Shown here: positions 1 through 7,752 of the stretch, in pieces
Numbering within the stretch: position 1 is the first letter of the stretch
How the letters are laid out: each line of letters starts with the position of its first letter
Assembly: GCA_016714815.1 (NCBI GenBank)
Contig: JADKBZ010000001.1
Location: forward strand, 496,001-560,000
Reading direction: 5' to 3'
Source of the DNA: Holophagales bacterium
Lineage (GTDB): Bacteria; Acidobacteriota; Thermoanaerobaculia; UBA5066
DNA: 64,000 nucleotides
The notes under the pieces: model-generated
Told to the model about the DNA's origin: nothing
Seen by the model: only the letters and a program-made list of their open reading frames with translations
Databases searched by the model: none
Translations under genes and position numbers: made by a program

Positions 1-2
1 CC

Positions 3-632
3 GACGGCTGGACGCTCCGGGCCGCCTTCCGCCTCGCCGACGGCCTCGCCGTCCTCGACCTCGCCCCTCCCGCTCCGCTGGCGCCGACTCCGGCTCCCGA
101 GCCTTCTCCCTCCGTGACGGAGGGGAAGAAGGGCGCGAAGCCGGAGCCGACGCCGACGACCCCGCCGCCGGTCGCCATTGCCGAGCCGCCGGCCCGCTGG
201 GAGACCGGCTCCTCCGAGGAGGTCGGCGCCGTGCAGGCGCTCGTCCTCACCGTCACGAAGAACCTCCATTCCGTTTCCCGGGTCATCCTCCTCGTTGGCG
301 GCGAGCCGGTGGAGACCCTCGCGGGACACGTCGACCTGACCCATCCGCTCCTCCCCGACCTCTCCCGTGCGGCCGACGAGGCCCCGCTCGTGGCCCCGAT
401 GCCGGAGCCGGCGGCGTCGCCGGCGCCCGCGGCCGCGCCGCCGGACCTCCCCGCGGCGCCGGTCGTCGCTCCGCCCGTCGCTCCGTCGCCCACGGCCCGG
501 ACCGCCCCTGGGCCTGCCGGTGCGCCGCGGGCGCCATCGCCCGTCCCGACCTCCGTGCAGGCCCCCGCCGCCGCACCACGCCCCGTGGCGCGCCCCACCC
601 CGCGCCCCGCGAAAGACACCTACCGCACATGA
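3..632 (+). CDS. GerMN domain protein, C-terminal part (5' end outside window)
   Basis: The frame is open from the first bases of the window and stops at 632, so the N-terminus is missing. The segment around 205-340 encodes a GerMN-like end (QALVLTVTKN, then VETLAGHVDL), the small domain found in GerM and lipoprotein LpqB, usually exported. After it comes a long Ala/Pro-rich tail of about 90 residues. The stop overlaps the murI start (ATGA). GerMN next to murI and rph is a familiar arrangement in several phyla. The family assignment rests on the GHVDL motif and this context. The ligand is unknown. Confidence 0.7.
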   Translation, partial: DGWTLRAAFRLADGLAVLDLAPPAPLAPTPAPEPSPSVTEGKKGAKPEPTPTTPPPVAIAEPPARWETGSSEEVGAVQALVLTVTKNLHSVSRVILLVGGEPVETLAGHVDLTHPLLPDLSRAADEAPLVAPMPEPAASPAPAAAPPDLPAAPVVAPPVAPSPTARTAPGPAGAPRAPSPVPTSVQAPAAAPRPVARPTPRPAKDTYRT

Positions 633-1450
633 CCGACGACCGCCCCATCGGCCTCTTCGACTCCGGGGTCGGCGGACTGACCGTCCTCGACGCCGTCGCC
701 CGCCGCCTCCCTTCCGAGAACCTCCTCTACCTCGGAGACACCGCCCGCCTTCCCTACGGCACGAAGTCGGTGGAGACCGTGCGGCGATACGCCCGTCGCG
801 CCGTCTCGCTCCTCCTCTCGCGCGGGGTCAAGGCGCTCGTCGTGGCGTGCAACACCGCCTCGGCCCTCGCCCTCGACGCCATCGTCGAGGAAGCCGGCGA
901 CGTCCCCGTCGTCGGCGTCGTCGGGCCGGGCGCCCGCGCGGCGCTGCGGCGGGCGCGCGGGCTCACCGGCCCCGCCGCCGAGGCGCCGATCGCCGTCCTC
1001 GCCACGGAGGCGACGGTTGCCTCCGACGCCTACGGCCGCGCCATCCGTTCGCTCGACCCGCTCCGCACCGTGATGAACGTCGCCTGCCCGCTCTTCGTCC
1101 CGCTCGCCGAGGAGGGGTGGACGGAGAACGAGGTCGCCCGCGCCGCCGCCCGGCTCTACCTGGCGCCGGTGGTCGACGCGGGGGCGCGGATCGTCGTCCT
1201 CGGCTGCACGCACTACCCGCTCCTCTCCGCGACGATCGCCGCCGCGCTCCCGGAGGGGACGCTCCTCGTCGACTCGGCGGCCTCCACGGCGGTCGAGGTC
1301 GAGACGCTCCTCGGCACGAACGCGCGGCGCGAAGGCGGGGCCGGAGAGACCCACCTCCTCGTCACCGACGCCTCCGAGCGCCTCCGCCGGGTGGCCGGCC
1401 GGTTCCTCGGCCGGGAGGCGGCCGCCCTCGAGCTCGTCGACCTGCCGTAA
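629..1450 (+). CDS. murI: glutamate racemase
   Basis: Interconverts L- and D-glutamate to supply D-Glu for peptidoglycan; cytoplasmic. 273 residues, the usual family length. The N-terminal IGLFDSGVGGLTVL motif is present, and both catalytic cysteines can be placed: Cys74 in VVACNTAS and Cys193 in LGCTHYPLL. The ATG overlaps the upstream GerMN stop by 4 bases, indicating coupled translation, and rph follows 11 bases later. Confidence 0.96.
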   Translation: MTDDRPIGLFDSGVGGLTVLDAVARRLPSENLLYLGDTARLPYGTKSVETVRRYARRAVSLLLSRGVKALVVACNTASALALDAIVEEAGDVPVVGVVGPGARAALRRARGLTGPAAEAPIAVLATEATVASDAYGRAIRSLDPLRTVMNVACPLFVPLAEEGWTENEVARAAARLYLAPVVDAGARIVVLGCTHYPLLSATIAAALPEGTLLVDSAASTAVEVETLLGTNARREGGAGETHLLVTDASERLRRVAGRFLGREAAALELVDLP

Positions 1451-1461
1451 GCTCCGCCCCG

Positions 1462-2229
1462 ATGGCTCGCCCCGACGGACGCTCCCCCCTCCAGCTCCGC
1501 CCCGTCTCCCTCGAGTGCGACGTCGTTTCGCACGCCGAGGGTTCGTGCCTCATCGTCCAGGGAAGGACGAAGGTCCTCATCGTCGCGACGCTCGAGCAGA
1601 AGACCCCTCCGTTTCTGCGCGACACGGGCGAAGGGTGGATCACCGCCGAGTACGGGATGCTCCCGCGCGCCACGCTCGAGCGGTCGCCCCGCGAGGCCGC
1701 GAAGGGAAAGCAGACGGGCCGCAGCCTCGAGATCCAGCGGCTCATCGGGCGCGCGCTGCGCGGCGTGGCGGACCGGCGCACCTTCCCGGAGTGGACGGTC
1801 ACGCTCGACTGCGACGTCCTCGTGGCCGACGCCGGCACGCGCTGCGCGTCGGTGACGGGAGCCTGGGTCGCCCTCGCCCTCGCCCTCGAGACGCTCCGGA
1901 AGAGAGGCGGGCTGAAGAAGCCCCCCTTCCGCGAGGCCGTCGCGGCCATCTCGGTCGGCGTCCTCCCCGACCGGGAACGCCCCGAAGGCATGGTCGCGCT
2001 CGACCTCGACTACATCGAAGACTCCACCGCCCACGTCGACCTGAACGTCGTCGGAACCTCCACCGGGCGCTACGTCGAGGTGCAGGGGACGGCCGAGCGG
2101 GAGCCGTTCGACGACAAGCGTCTCCGCGAGATGCTCACGGTGGCCAAGAGAGGGTGCCGCCGCCTCTTCCGCGCGCAGCGGAAGGCGCTGGAGGGGCGCA
2201 TTCCCGAAGACTGGCTGCCCCCCGCCTGA
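1462..2229 (+). CDS. rph: ribonuclease PH
   Basis: Phosphorolytic 3'-5' exoribonuclease that trims tRNA 3' ends. 255 residues. It begins MARPDGRSPLQLRPV and carries the family signature DCDVLVADAGTRCASVTG and GRSLEIQRLIGRALR. The start is the ATG at 1462, 11 bases after murI; upstream extension in this frame is only open sequence overlapping murI. It ends 7 bases before a convergent hydrolase gene with no obvious U-tract terminator. Confidence 0.95.
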   Translation: MARPDGRSPLQLRPVSLECDVVSHAEGSCLIVQGRTKVLIVATLEQKTPPFLRDTGEGWITAEYGMLPRATLERSPREAAKGKQTGRSLEIQRLIGRALRGVADRRTFPEWTVTLDCDVLVADAGTRCASVTGAWVALALALETLRKRGGLKKPPFREAVAAISVGVLPDRERPEGMVALDLDYIEDSTAHVDLNVVGTSTGRYVEVQGTAEREPFDDKRLREMLTVAKRGCRRLFRAQRKALEGRIPEDWLPPA

Positions 2230-2236
2230 GACGGCC

Positions 2237-2992
2237 TCAGACCTTCTTCGACAGCTCCGCGAGGAGTTTCGCCACGTCCTTCGGCGCCTCGATCGGGGCG
2301 TAGTGGCCCATGCGGGCGAGCTTCACCCAGGTCGCGTCGGGGCGGGCCGTGCGGATCGCCTCGACTTCCTTCGGAGGAGCGAGCGGGTCCTCGGCGCCGG
2401 TCACGAGGAGGAGCGGGACCTTCGTCCCGGCGAGCCGTTTCGAGAGGGGCGGGGCGGCGAGCAGCCCGTCCACCGAGCGTTCGAGCGCCCGGAGAGCGAC
2501 GGACGCGCGCGGTCCGGACCGGGCCGCCATCGCGCGCGTGACGAACCCCTTCTTCCCGGGGCCGTCGACGGTGAAGCCGTAGCCGAGGGCGTTCCTCATG
2601 GAGGTCTCGGGCGCGGACGCGACGAGCGAGGCGCGCGACATCGCCTTCCACTTGAGCGTGTCGGTGAAGCCGTAGGGCGCCGAGCCGAGCGGAGAGACGA
2701 GCGCGAGGGCCAGGACCCGCTTCGGCGCCAGCATCGCGAGCTCTCCGGCGACCCGGCCGCCGAGGGAGTGCCCCGCGACGACGGCCGTCTCCACGTCGCG
2801 GTCGTCGAGCTCGCCGAGGACCCAGCGGGCGAGCGACGCGGGGTCGTAGCTGTCGTGCGGGCGGACGGCCTTGCCGAAGCCCGGGAAGTCGAGGGCCAGG
2901 GGAGACAGGCTCTTCGGCAGTGCCGCCGCAACCGCGGCCCAGTCTTCCGTCGAGCCGCCCAGGCCGTGAAGGAGGAGGACGGTCCGGCTCAC
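2237..2992 (-). CDS. alpha/beta hydrolase
   Basis: Alpha/beta-fold hydrolase of about 251 residues. The oxyanion region LLLHGLGG lies at the N-terminus, the nucleophile elbow GHSLGG puts Ser at about residue 76, an acidic residue sits in TGAEDPLAPP, and the catalytic His is in RMGHYAP near the C-terminus. Substrate unknown. I chose the GTG at 2992 because GGAG lies about 7 bases upstream. An in-frame ATG at 3019 would add 9 residues but has no clear ribosome site. Longer extension would run into the tRNA. Confidence 0.85.
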   Translation of the reverse strand: MSRTVLLLHGLGGSTEDWAAVAAALPKSLSPLALDFPGFGKAVRPHDSYDPASLARWVLGELDDRDVETAVVAGHSLGGRVAGELAMLAPKRVLALALVSPLGSAPYGFTDTLKWKAMSRASLVASAPETSMRNALGYGFTVDGPGKKGFVTRAMAARSGPRASVALRALERSVDGLLAAPPLSKRLAGTKVPLLLVTGAEDPLAPPKEVEAIRTARPDATWVKLARMGHYAPIEAPKDVAKLLAELSKKV

Positions 2993-3011
2993 CCCGCATC
3001 TCCGGTCGCGA

Positions 3012-3041
3012 TTGGACATCCCCGCGCTGCCGGCCGAGAAT
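3012..3041 (+). promoter_or_regulatory. candidate promoter for tRNA-Pro
   Basis: TTGGAC (3012-3017), an 18-base spacer, then GAGAAT (3036-3041). The predicted start is only a few bases before the mature tRNA end at 3051. Match to consensus is moderate; this is inference from spacing alone. Confidence 0.35.
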
Positions 3042-3050
3042 CCGGCGCGC

Positions 3051-3125
3051 CGGGGCGTAGCGCAGGGGTAGCGCAGTTGCTTTGGGAGCAACAGGTCGGC
3101 GGTTCAAATCCGCCCGCCCCGACCA
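3051..3125 (+). tRNA. tRNA-Pro (anticodon UGG)
   Basis: 75 bases including an encoded CCA (3123-3125). The acceptor stem CGGGGCG pairs with CGCCCCG, with A as discriminator. The anticodon stem GTTGC/GCAAC encloses the loop TTTGGGA, giving anticodon TGG. The T arm GGCGG-TTCAAAT-CCGCC is perfect. The C1-G72 pair is typical of bacterial tRNA-Pro. It stands alone between a hydrolase gene and the GDPD-like gene, and 3126-3260 holds nothing recognisable. Confidence 0.97.
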
Positions 3126-3260
3126 CTTCTTCCGAAGTTCCCCGCCTGCCGCTCATGTCGTCGGCCTCTCCCGCCCCCGCTCCGGGGCGTCCGCGCGTTT
3201 GGCGCGGGATCTTGGCAGAGAGGACCGGGCGCGTCGAGACGGAATGGCCCGGAGGGACCC

Positions 3261-4034
3261 TCAGACCGGGGTGAGCGTGTTCGGGCGGGCGAGGCCGGCC
3301 GCGCGCAGCGCGGCCACGATGGCCGGGACGTCGTCGGTCACGAGCGAGGCGGCGCCGAGGCGGGCGAAGCGGACGGCTTCCACCGGATCGTTCACCGGCG
3401 AGACGTGAACGGCCACACCCTCGGCCTTCGCTTCGGCGAAGAGGCGTTCGGAGGCGAGGGCGACGGCGGGAGAGATGCTTCGGCAACCGGTCGGCAGGTT
3501 CGGCCAGAGGCGCCCCTCGGGGCGGTAGACCGTGCCGTCGTAGCAGAAGGCCGTCTCGACGGCGGGCTGCACCTCGCGGGTCCGCCGGAGCGGTTCGGGG
3601 GCGGAGCTCGCGACGACGCTCCGCTCGAGGGCGTGGAACTGCGTCAGGAGGGCGGCGACCCGGAACTCGAGGAGGCCGGGGCGGGGTGCGGGGCCGGGCT
3701 TGAGCTCGACGAGGAAGCAGCCCTGGTGGCCGTAGCGGGTCAGGACGTCGCGGAGAAGCGGCACCTTGCCGGTCCTGTCGTCCTTCGCGAGCGTGACGCC
3801 GAGGAGATCGGAGATGTAGAGGGAGGAGATGGGCAGGCGCCTGTTCCCGAGAACGACCTCCGTCTCGGCGGAGACGACGGCCTCGCCGTCGGCCGTGAGG
3901 CGGACGTCGAGGTGGAGGGCGTCGGCGCCGTCGGCCTCGGCCTGATCGAAGGCCTCGATCGTGTTCTCCAGGGCGTCGCGGGTCGAGCCGCGGCGGGCGA
4001 CGACGAGGGGCATTTCGCTTCGGAAGACGTTCAT
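3261..4034 (-). CDS. GDPD-fold protein lacking catalytic residues
   Basis: 257 residues resembling glycerophosphodiester phosphodiesterases (TIM barrel). ENTIEAF, GADAL-x-LDV, TADGEAVV and VELKPG are all in the expected order. The key positions are changed: the canonical HRG is RRG (residues 14-16), the metal-ligand Glu of E-x-D is His41 (HLDV), and the second catalytic His (HD) is Ala-Glu (56-57). Hydrolysis of glycerophosphodiesters is therefore unlikely; a binding or structural role is possible. No signal peptide is seen. The start (ATG 4034) is divergent from the repeat gene at 4061, with a perfect inverted repeat between them. Confidence 0.8.
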   Translation of the reverse strand: MNVFRSEMPLVVARRGSTRDALENTIEAFDQAEADGADALHLDVRLTADGEAVVSAETEVVLGNRRLPISSLYISDLLGVTLAKDDRTGKVPLLRDVLTRYGHQGCFLVELKPGPAPRPGLLEFRVAALLTQFHALERSVVASSAPEPLRRTREVQPAVETAFCYDGTVYRPEGRLWPNLPTGCRSISPAVALASERLFAEAKAEGVAVHVSPVNDPVEAVRFARLGAASLVTDDVPAIVAALRAAGLARPNTLTPV

Positions 4035-4036
4035 CC

Positions 4037-4056
4037 CGCGAGGGATTATCCTCGCG
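4037..4056. promoter_or_regulatory. perfect inverted repeat between divergent starts
   Basis: CGCGAGG (4037-4043), a 6-base AT-rich spacer GATTAT, then CCTCGCG (4050-4056). It fills nearly the whole 26-base gap between the divergent starts at 4034 and 4061, so it could be an operator or a hairpin in either leader. No regulator is identified. Confidence 0.45.
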
Positions 4057-4060
4057 CACG

Positions 4061-5161
4061 ATGAAACCGCGAGGGGGCTCACGCTCCGGGCCGCCCAGGC
4101 GGCCCACCGGACGTCCGCCGGCACGGCCTGGCGCTCGTCCTCCGTTCCGACCCGACGACCGTCCCGCACCGCGCGCCGAGGGTGGCGCGCTGGGTGGCTC
4201 GCACGACCGAACCTCAGGTCCCCGGCCGGATCGTCCTCCGTTCCGGCCGCGCCGGGACGACGGCCCCGCGGGTCCGCGACCGGACCGTCCGCCGTTCCGC
4301 CGGGACGACCGTCCCGCCGGGCCGCGTCCGGATCGCCCGCCGTTCCGGCCGCGCCGGGACGACGGTCCCCCGGGTCCGCGACCGGATCGTCCGCCGTTCC
4401 GCCGGGACGACCGTCCCGCCGGGCCGCGTCCGGATCGTCCGCCGTTCCGGCCGCGCCAGGACGACGGTCCTTCGGGTCCGCGACCGGACCGTCCGCCGTT
4501 CCGCCGGGATGACCGTCCCGCCGGTGCGCGACCGGATCGTCCGCCGTTCCGCCGCGCCGGGATGACGGTCCCCCGGGTCCGCGACCAGACCGTCCGCCGT
4601 TCCGCCGGGATGACCGTCCCGCCGGGCCGCGACCGGATCGTCCGCCGTTCCGGCCGCGCCGGGATGACGGTCCCCCGGGTCCGCGACCAGACCGTCCGCC
4701 GTTCCGCCGGGATGACCGTCCCGCCGGGCCGCGACCGGATCGTCCGCCGTTCCGGCCGCGCCAGGACGACGTTCCTTCGGGTCCGCGACCGGACCGTCCG
4801 CCGTTCCGCCGGGATGACCGTCCCGCCGGTCCGCGACCGGATCGTCCGCCGTTCCGGCCGCGCCGGGACGACGGTCCCCCGGGTCCACGACCGGACCGTC
4901 CGCCGTTCCGCCGGGACGACCGTCCCGCCGGACCCCGTCCGGATCGTCCGCCGTTCCGGCCGCGCCGGGACGATGGTCCCTCGGGTGCGCGTCCGGATCG
5001 TCCGCCATTCCGCCGGGACGACGGCCCGCCGACTCGTCCCGCCGGGCCGCCACGGCCGCGGCGGGAGGGCGCCACGCCCGCCCGGCAGGAGAAATCGCCG
5101 GCCGCACTGCGAACCGCGGTCGTCGCCGATGCGATGCCCGCGACGGTGCGCCGCGAGCTGA
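4061..5161 (+). CDS. Arg-Pro-Asp repeat protein, N-terminal part (frame broken near 4551)
   Basis: The start ATG at 4061 opens a low-complexity protein made of about 34-residue units rich in RPDRPPF and RRDD. The repeats stay in this frame until about 4551, where one G is missing relative to the neighbouring units (TTCCG-CCGCG instead of TTCCGGCCGCG). After that, the RPDRPPF reading moves to the frame that runs through 5134-6093, while this frame only gives a shadow and stops at 5161. Restoring one base gives a single 677-residue protein, 4061-6093. The highly charged repeat is probably disordered and may bind nucleic acid; this is inference. Confidence 0.55.
   Translation: MKPRGGSRSGPPRRPTGRPPARPGARPPFRPDDRPAPRAEGGALGGSHDRTSGPRPDRPPFRPRRDDGPAGPRPDRPPFRRDDRPAGPRPDRPPFRPRRDDGPPGPRPDRPPFRRDDRPAGPRPDRPPFRPRQDDGPSGPRPDRPPFRRDDRPAGARPDRPPFRRAGMTVPRVRDQTVRRSAGMTVPPGRDRIVRRSGRAGMTVPRVRDQTVRRSAGMTVPPGRDRIVRRSGRARTTFLRVRDRTVRRSAGMTVPPVRDRIVRRSGRAGTTVPRVHDRTVRRSAGTTVPPDPVRIVRRSGRAGTMVPRVRVRIVRHSAGTTARRLVPPGRHGRGGRAPRPPGRRNRRPHCEPRSSPMRCPRRCAAS
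4205..5030 (+). repeat. tandem array of about 102-bp coding repeats
   Basis: About eight imperfect units of roughly 102 bp, each encoding two half-units built around RPDRPPF followed by RRDDRPAG or RPRRDDGPxG. Landmarks such as GACCGTCCCGCC recur near 4308, 4410, 4513, 4615, 4717, 4817 and 4919. The array is stop-free in several frames on both strands, which produces long spurious frames. One unit lacks a base near 4551. Confidence 0.85.
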
Positions 5162-6093
5162 CGCCGCGCCCCGTGCGGACTCTCCCGGCGGGTGCCTTCC
5201 CGGTGCCGCTCTCGACCCTCGACTGGCTCCTCTCGCGCGAGTGCCCCGCCGCCCGCTACGTCGCCCTGCGCGACCTCCTGAATCGTCCGGCCAAGGACAT
5301 CGAGCGGCGGAAGGCCCGCCAGGTGCTCGTTCGCGACCCGTTCCTGAAGGACGCCCTCCCGCAGCTGCGCGGCATGCTCCCGACGGGCGCGCCGTCCGAC
5401 TCCTCCGCCGCCGTCGATCCCGGAACGTCGTTCGTCCTCCTGCTCCTCGAGCTGGGGTGCGACGCCGACGTGCCGGAGCTCAAGCACGCGACGGACCTGC
5501 TTCTCGCCCGCTGGCAGATGGTCATCGTCGACATCGAGCGAGGCGAGCGGCCCGCCGTCGGCAGCGGCTTCGTCTCCGCCTGCCGGGCGCTCTTCCTCCT
5601 GGGCCTCGGAGACGATCCGCGGCTCCTCAGCGCGGCGGACCACCTCGCGCGCCGCCGCGTCACCTCCGACCACGCCGGCGAGAGCGTGGCGGCGGACCTC
5701 CTGGTCCTGACGTCCATCGCGGAGGAGAAGCGTTCGGCGGCCGTCCAGAACGCGATCTCCTTCTGCATCGAACGGGCGAGGAGCGTCGAGCTCCCGGCGA
5801 TGTCGGAGGATTCGGCGAAGACCGGAATCGGCGTCGGCGACCCGTCCGACCTCCTCGAGCTCCTCCGCGCCCTCGCCGCCGCGGGAGCCTTCCGCTCGCC
5901 CGAGGTCGACGCCGCCCTGACGCGTCTCGTCGCCCGCGCCGACCATCGCGCCCGGTGGAAGCTGGAGAGGCCCGTCGGCGTGGCCCTTCCCGTCCCTCTC
6001 GAGAGAGAGGGCGACCTGTCGCGCTGGGTGACGCTGCGCGCTCTCGGCGTCCTGCAGCACTTCCTCAGCCTGACGATCACCGGGGCGCCGTGA
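5134..6093 (+). CDS. alpha-toroid (squalene-cyclase-like) domain protein, C-terminal part of repeat protein
   Basis: 319 residues from the ATG at 5134, but this frame is open without stops back to about 4554 and there reads as the same RPDRPPF repeats, so 5134 is probably an internal methionine of a longer protein. The domain begins LDWLLSRECPAARYVALRDLL, similar to alpha-helical proteins annotated as squalene-cyclase or prenyltransferase-like, followed by helical repeats (SFVLLLLELGCDA, ACRALFLLGLG). No catalytic DxDD motif is seen, so enzymatic activity is doubtful. It overlaps the following lipoprotein start by GTGA. Confidence 0.65.
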   Translation: MPATVRRELTPRPVRTLPAGAFPVPLSTLDWLLSRECPAARYVALRDLLNRPAKDIERRKARQVLVRDPFLKDALPQLRGMLPTGAPSDSSAAVDPGTSFVLLLLELGCDADVPELKHATDLLLARWQMVIVDIERGERPAVGSGFVSACRALFLLGLGDDPRLLSAADHLARRRVTSDHAGESVAADLLVLTSIAEEKRSAAVQNAISFCIERARSVELPAMSEDSAKTGIGVGDPSDLLELLRALAAAGAFRSPEVDAALTRLVARADHRARWKLERPVGVALPVPLEREGDLSRWVTLRALGVLQHFLSLTITGAP

Positions 6094-6743
6094 GAAGGCG
6101 CCTCTCGCTCGTCCTCCCGTTCGTGGCGGCGGCGGTCCTCACCGCCGCCTGCGGCAAGCTCCTGAGCCCGCCCCCACGGCCGAGGACGGACGGATACGAG
6201 GGAATCGTCACCGTCCGCGCCGGCGGCACCGAGCTCGCGAGGTTCTCGGTCGCGGTCCGCGGCGAGGCGGTCCGCCGGTCCACCTCCGAGGCCGAGGACG
6301 CGCCCTACTTCATCCGCGAAACGACCGGGGGAGAGGTTCTCGAGGTGAACCCGTCCACGAAGAGCTACCGCGCGGGAACGCCCGCGGCCCTCCTCGCGCA
6401 CCTCGACGCCTTCCCGCTCGGGCCGGACTTCAACCACGCCGCCGAGGCGAAGCGGCGAGGGATCAGGGACTACTACCGGGAGTCGGACGCGGTCTTCGCC
6501 GGGAACGCCTGCAACATCTGGCGCTACGCCGACCGCCCCGAAGAGGTCAGCTCCCCGTCGACGACCTACTGGATGACGCCCGCCCTCGACGGAGTCGTGG
6601 TGCGCATGGAGCGCGCGGTGCCGAAGGCGGACGGCACGGAAGCGAAGACGTACGTCGAGCTGACGCAGGTCCGGGCCGGGATCGAGCCGGAGTACTTCCG
6701 CGTGCCGGCGGGCTTCCGGCGCGAGTCCGTGCCGGCGCCGTAG
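6090..6743 (+). CDS. lipoprotein of unknown function
   Basis: 217 residues. A GTG start overlaps the previous stop (GTGA). A short basic N-terminus is followed by a hydrophobic stretch and the lipobox LTAAC with Cys21, so it should be lipidated in the envelope. The mature part (EGIVTVRAGGTELARFSVAV, later YFRVPAGF near the end) has features of DUF4412-like or outer-membrane-lipoprotein-sorting-like proteins, but I cannot name a family. Coupling to the repeat/alpha-toroid gene suggests joint expression. Confidence 0.75.
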   Translation: MRRRLSLVLPFVAAAVLTAACGKLLSPPPRPRTDGYEGIVTVRAGGTELARFSVAVRGEAVRRSTSEAEDAPYFIRETTGGEVLEVNPSTKSYRAGTPAALLAHLDAFPLGPDFNHAAEAKRRGIRDYYRESDAVFAGNACNIWRYADRPEEVSSPSTTYWMTPALDGVVVRMERAVPKADGTEAKTYVELTQVRAGIEPEYFRVPAGFRRESVPAP

Positions 6744-6782
6744 CGATCGCCGGAATCGGTTTTCCGCCCCGGCCAGCTCGTC

Positions 6783-6791
6783 TGGTACATT
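6783..6791 (+). promoter_or_regulatory. candidate extended -10 promoter
   Basis: TGG followed by TACATT (6786-6791) looks like an extended -10 element. The predicted start would give a leader of about 50 bases before the gene at 6848. No good -35 element is visible. Confidence 0.35.
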
Positions 6792-6847
6792 CAAGGGTTT
6801 TCCGGGTCGTCTCGGAACGAGAGCTCGCCCTCCTAAGGAGACAGCAG

Positions 6848-7702
6848 ATGAAGCCGTTCGCCGCAGTCCTCGCCTCCGCCCTGCTCGCCACCCTCCCTCT
6901 CGCAGCCCAGACCCCGGTCGATCCGAAGTCGCCGATTCCCGGCTACCCGGACGGGCGCGGACCGAAGGGGCCGGTCGTCGTGAAGATCGTCTCGCCGACG
7001 GTCGAAGAGGTCATCCCGATGCCCGCCGCGGTCGAGGGCCAGCCCGCGCCGAAGGGGGCGCGGGTCGAGGTGAAGGTCACGGTCGAGAATTTCGAGACGT
7101 TCAAGGACGAGGCGACCGGGAAAGGGCAGCAGGTCCAGCTCGTCCTCGACGGCCGGGTCCTTCCTGCCTGGTACCAGATCGACAAGCCCTGGGTTTTTCC
7201 GGCGCTGCCGAAGGGGACCCACACCCTGCTCGCCTTCGTCCAGAGGCCCTGGCAGGAGTCGATCCGTGAGGCGGGCGCGTTTGCGGCCGTCACTTTCCAC
7301 GTCGGCGAGAAGAACGGCAAGCCCGGCTTCGACATCGCGCAGCCGGCCATTACCGTCGGGGCACCTCGCGGGAAGTTCAAGAAAGTCGACGCCGCCAAGA
7401 TCCTCTTCGACGTCTACGTCACCGGTTGCAAGGTGGGCCCTCTGACCGATCCGGAGGCCTGCCAGATCGTCTACCGGCTGAACCAGGACCCGCAGCAGAC
7501 GCTCACGACCTGGGCGCCTGCCATCTGGGAAAACGTCCCGGTCGGCAAGCACACCTTCGTCGTCGCCCTCTACAGGGGCGAAAAGCGGATCGAAGCTCCG
7601 TTCGCGCTCGTGTCGGGGGCCTTCGAGGTTACCGACGACGCGGCTCCCGCGGCCCCGGCAGCTCCCGCAGCCCCGGCAGCCCCCGCGGCTCCCGCCGGCT
7701 GA
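6848..7702 (+). CDS. secreted protein of unknown function
   Basis: 284 residues, preceded by AAGGAG seven bases upstream of the ATG. A signal peptide ends LPLAAQ. The mature protein has two beta-rich repeats of similar outline: KIVSPTVEEVIPMPAA..., VQLVLDGRVLP, LPKGTHTLLAFVQRP, then again VYRLNQDPQQ and VPVGKHTFVVALYRG. This suggests paired immunoglobulin-like domains. It ends in a tail of AAP repeats. I do not recognise the family. Confidence 0.75.
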   Translation: MKPFAAVLASALLATLPLAAQTPVDPKSPIPGYPDGRGPKGPVVVKIVSPTVEEVIPMPAAVEGQPAPKGARVEVKVTVENFETFKDEATGKGQQVQLVLDGRVLPAWYQIDKPWVFPALPKGTHTLLAFVQRPWQESIREAGAFAAVTFHVGEKNGKPGFDIAQPAITVGAPRGKFKKVDAAKILFDVYVTGCKVGPLTDPEACQIVYRLNQDPQQTLTTWAPAIWENVPVGKHTFVVALYRGEKRIEAPFALVSGAFEVTDDAAPAAPAAPAAPAAPAAPAG

Positions 7703-7716
7703 ACGGAACTCGGTTT

Positions 7717-7745
7717 CGGGTGCGGGACTCCCCGTCCCGCACCCG
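7717..7745 (+). terminator. strong hairpin between the secreted-protein gene and dus
   Basis: 12-bp perfect stem (7717-7728 with 7734-7745) and a 5-base loop TCCCC, followed by TTCTC. It can end the upstream transcript. Its 3' arm stops 7 bases before the dus start, leaving no room for a ribosome site. Confidence 0.6.
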
Positions 7746-7752
7746 TTCTCCA

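Noticed and set aside
367..1461. Upstream extension of the rph frame over murI and the GerMN gene
   Set aside because: It is the Arg-rich shadow of other genes. The family N-terminus begins at the ATG at 1462.
3054..3091. Longer hydrolase start at 3091
   Set aside because: It overlaps the tRNA-Pro gene on the opposite strand and adds no family-like sequence.
4205..5030. Possible CRISPR-like array
   Set aside because: Repeats of about 102 bp are contiguous and coding, without unique spacers.
2989..6060. Very long open frames on the minus strand through the 4.1-5.1 kb repeat
   Set aside because: The array lacks stops in several frames because of its composition. The plus-strand reading gives a charged, balanced repeat that joins a recognisable domain; the minus reading is Gly/Arg-only or shadows the alpha-toroid gene.
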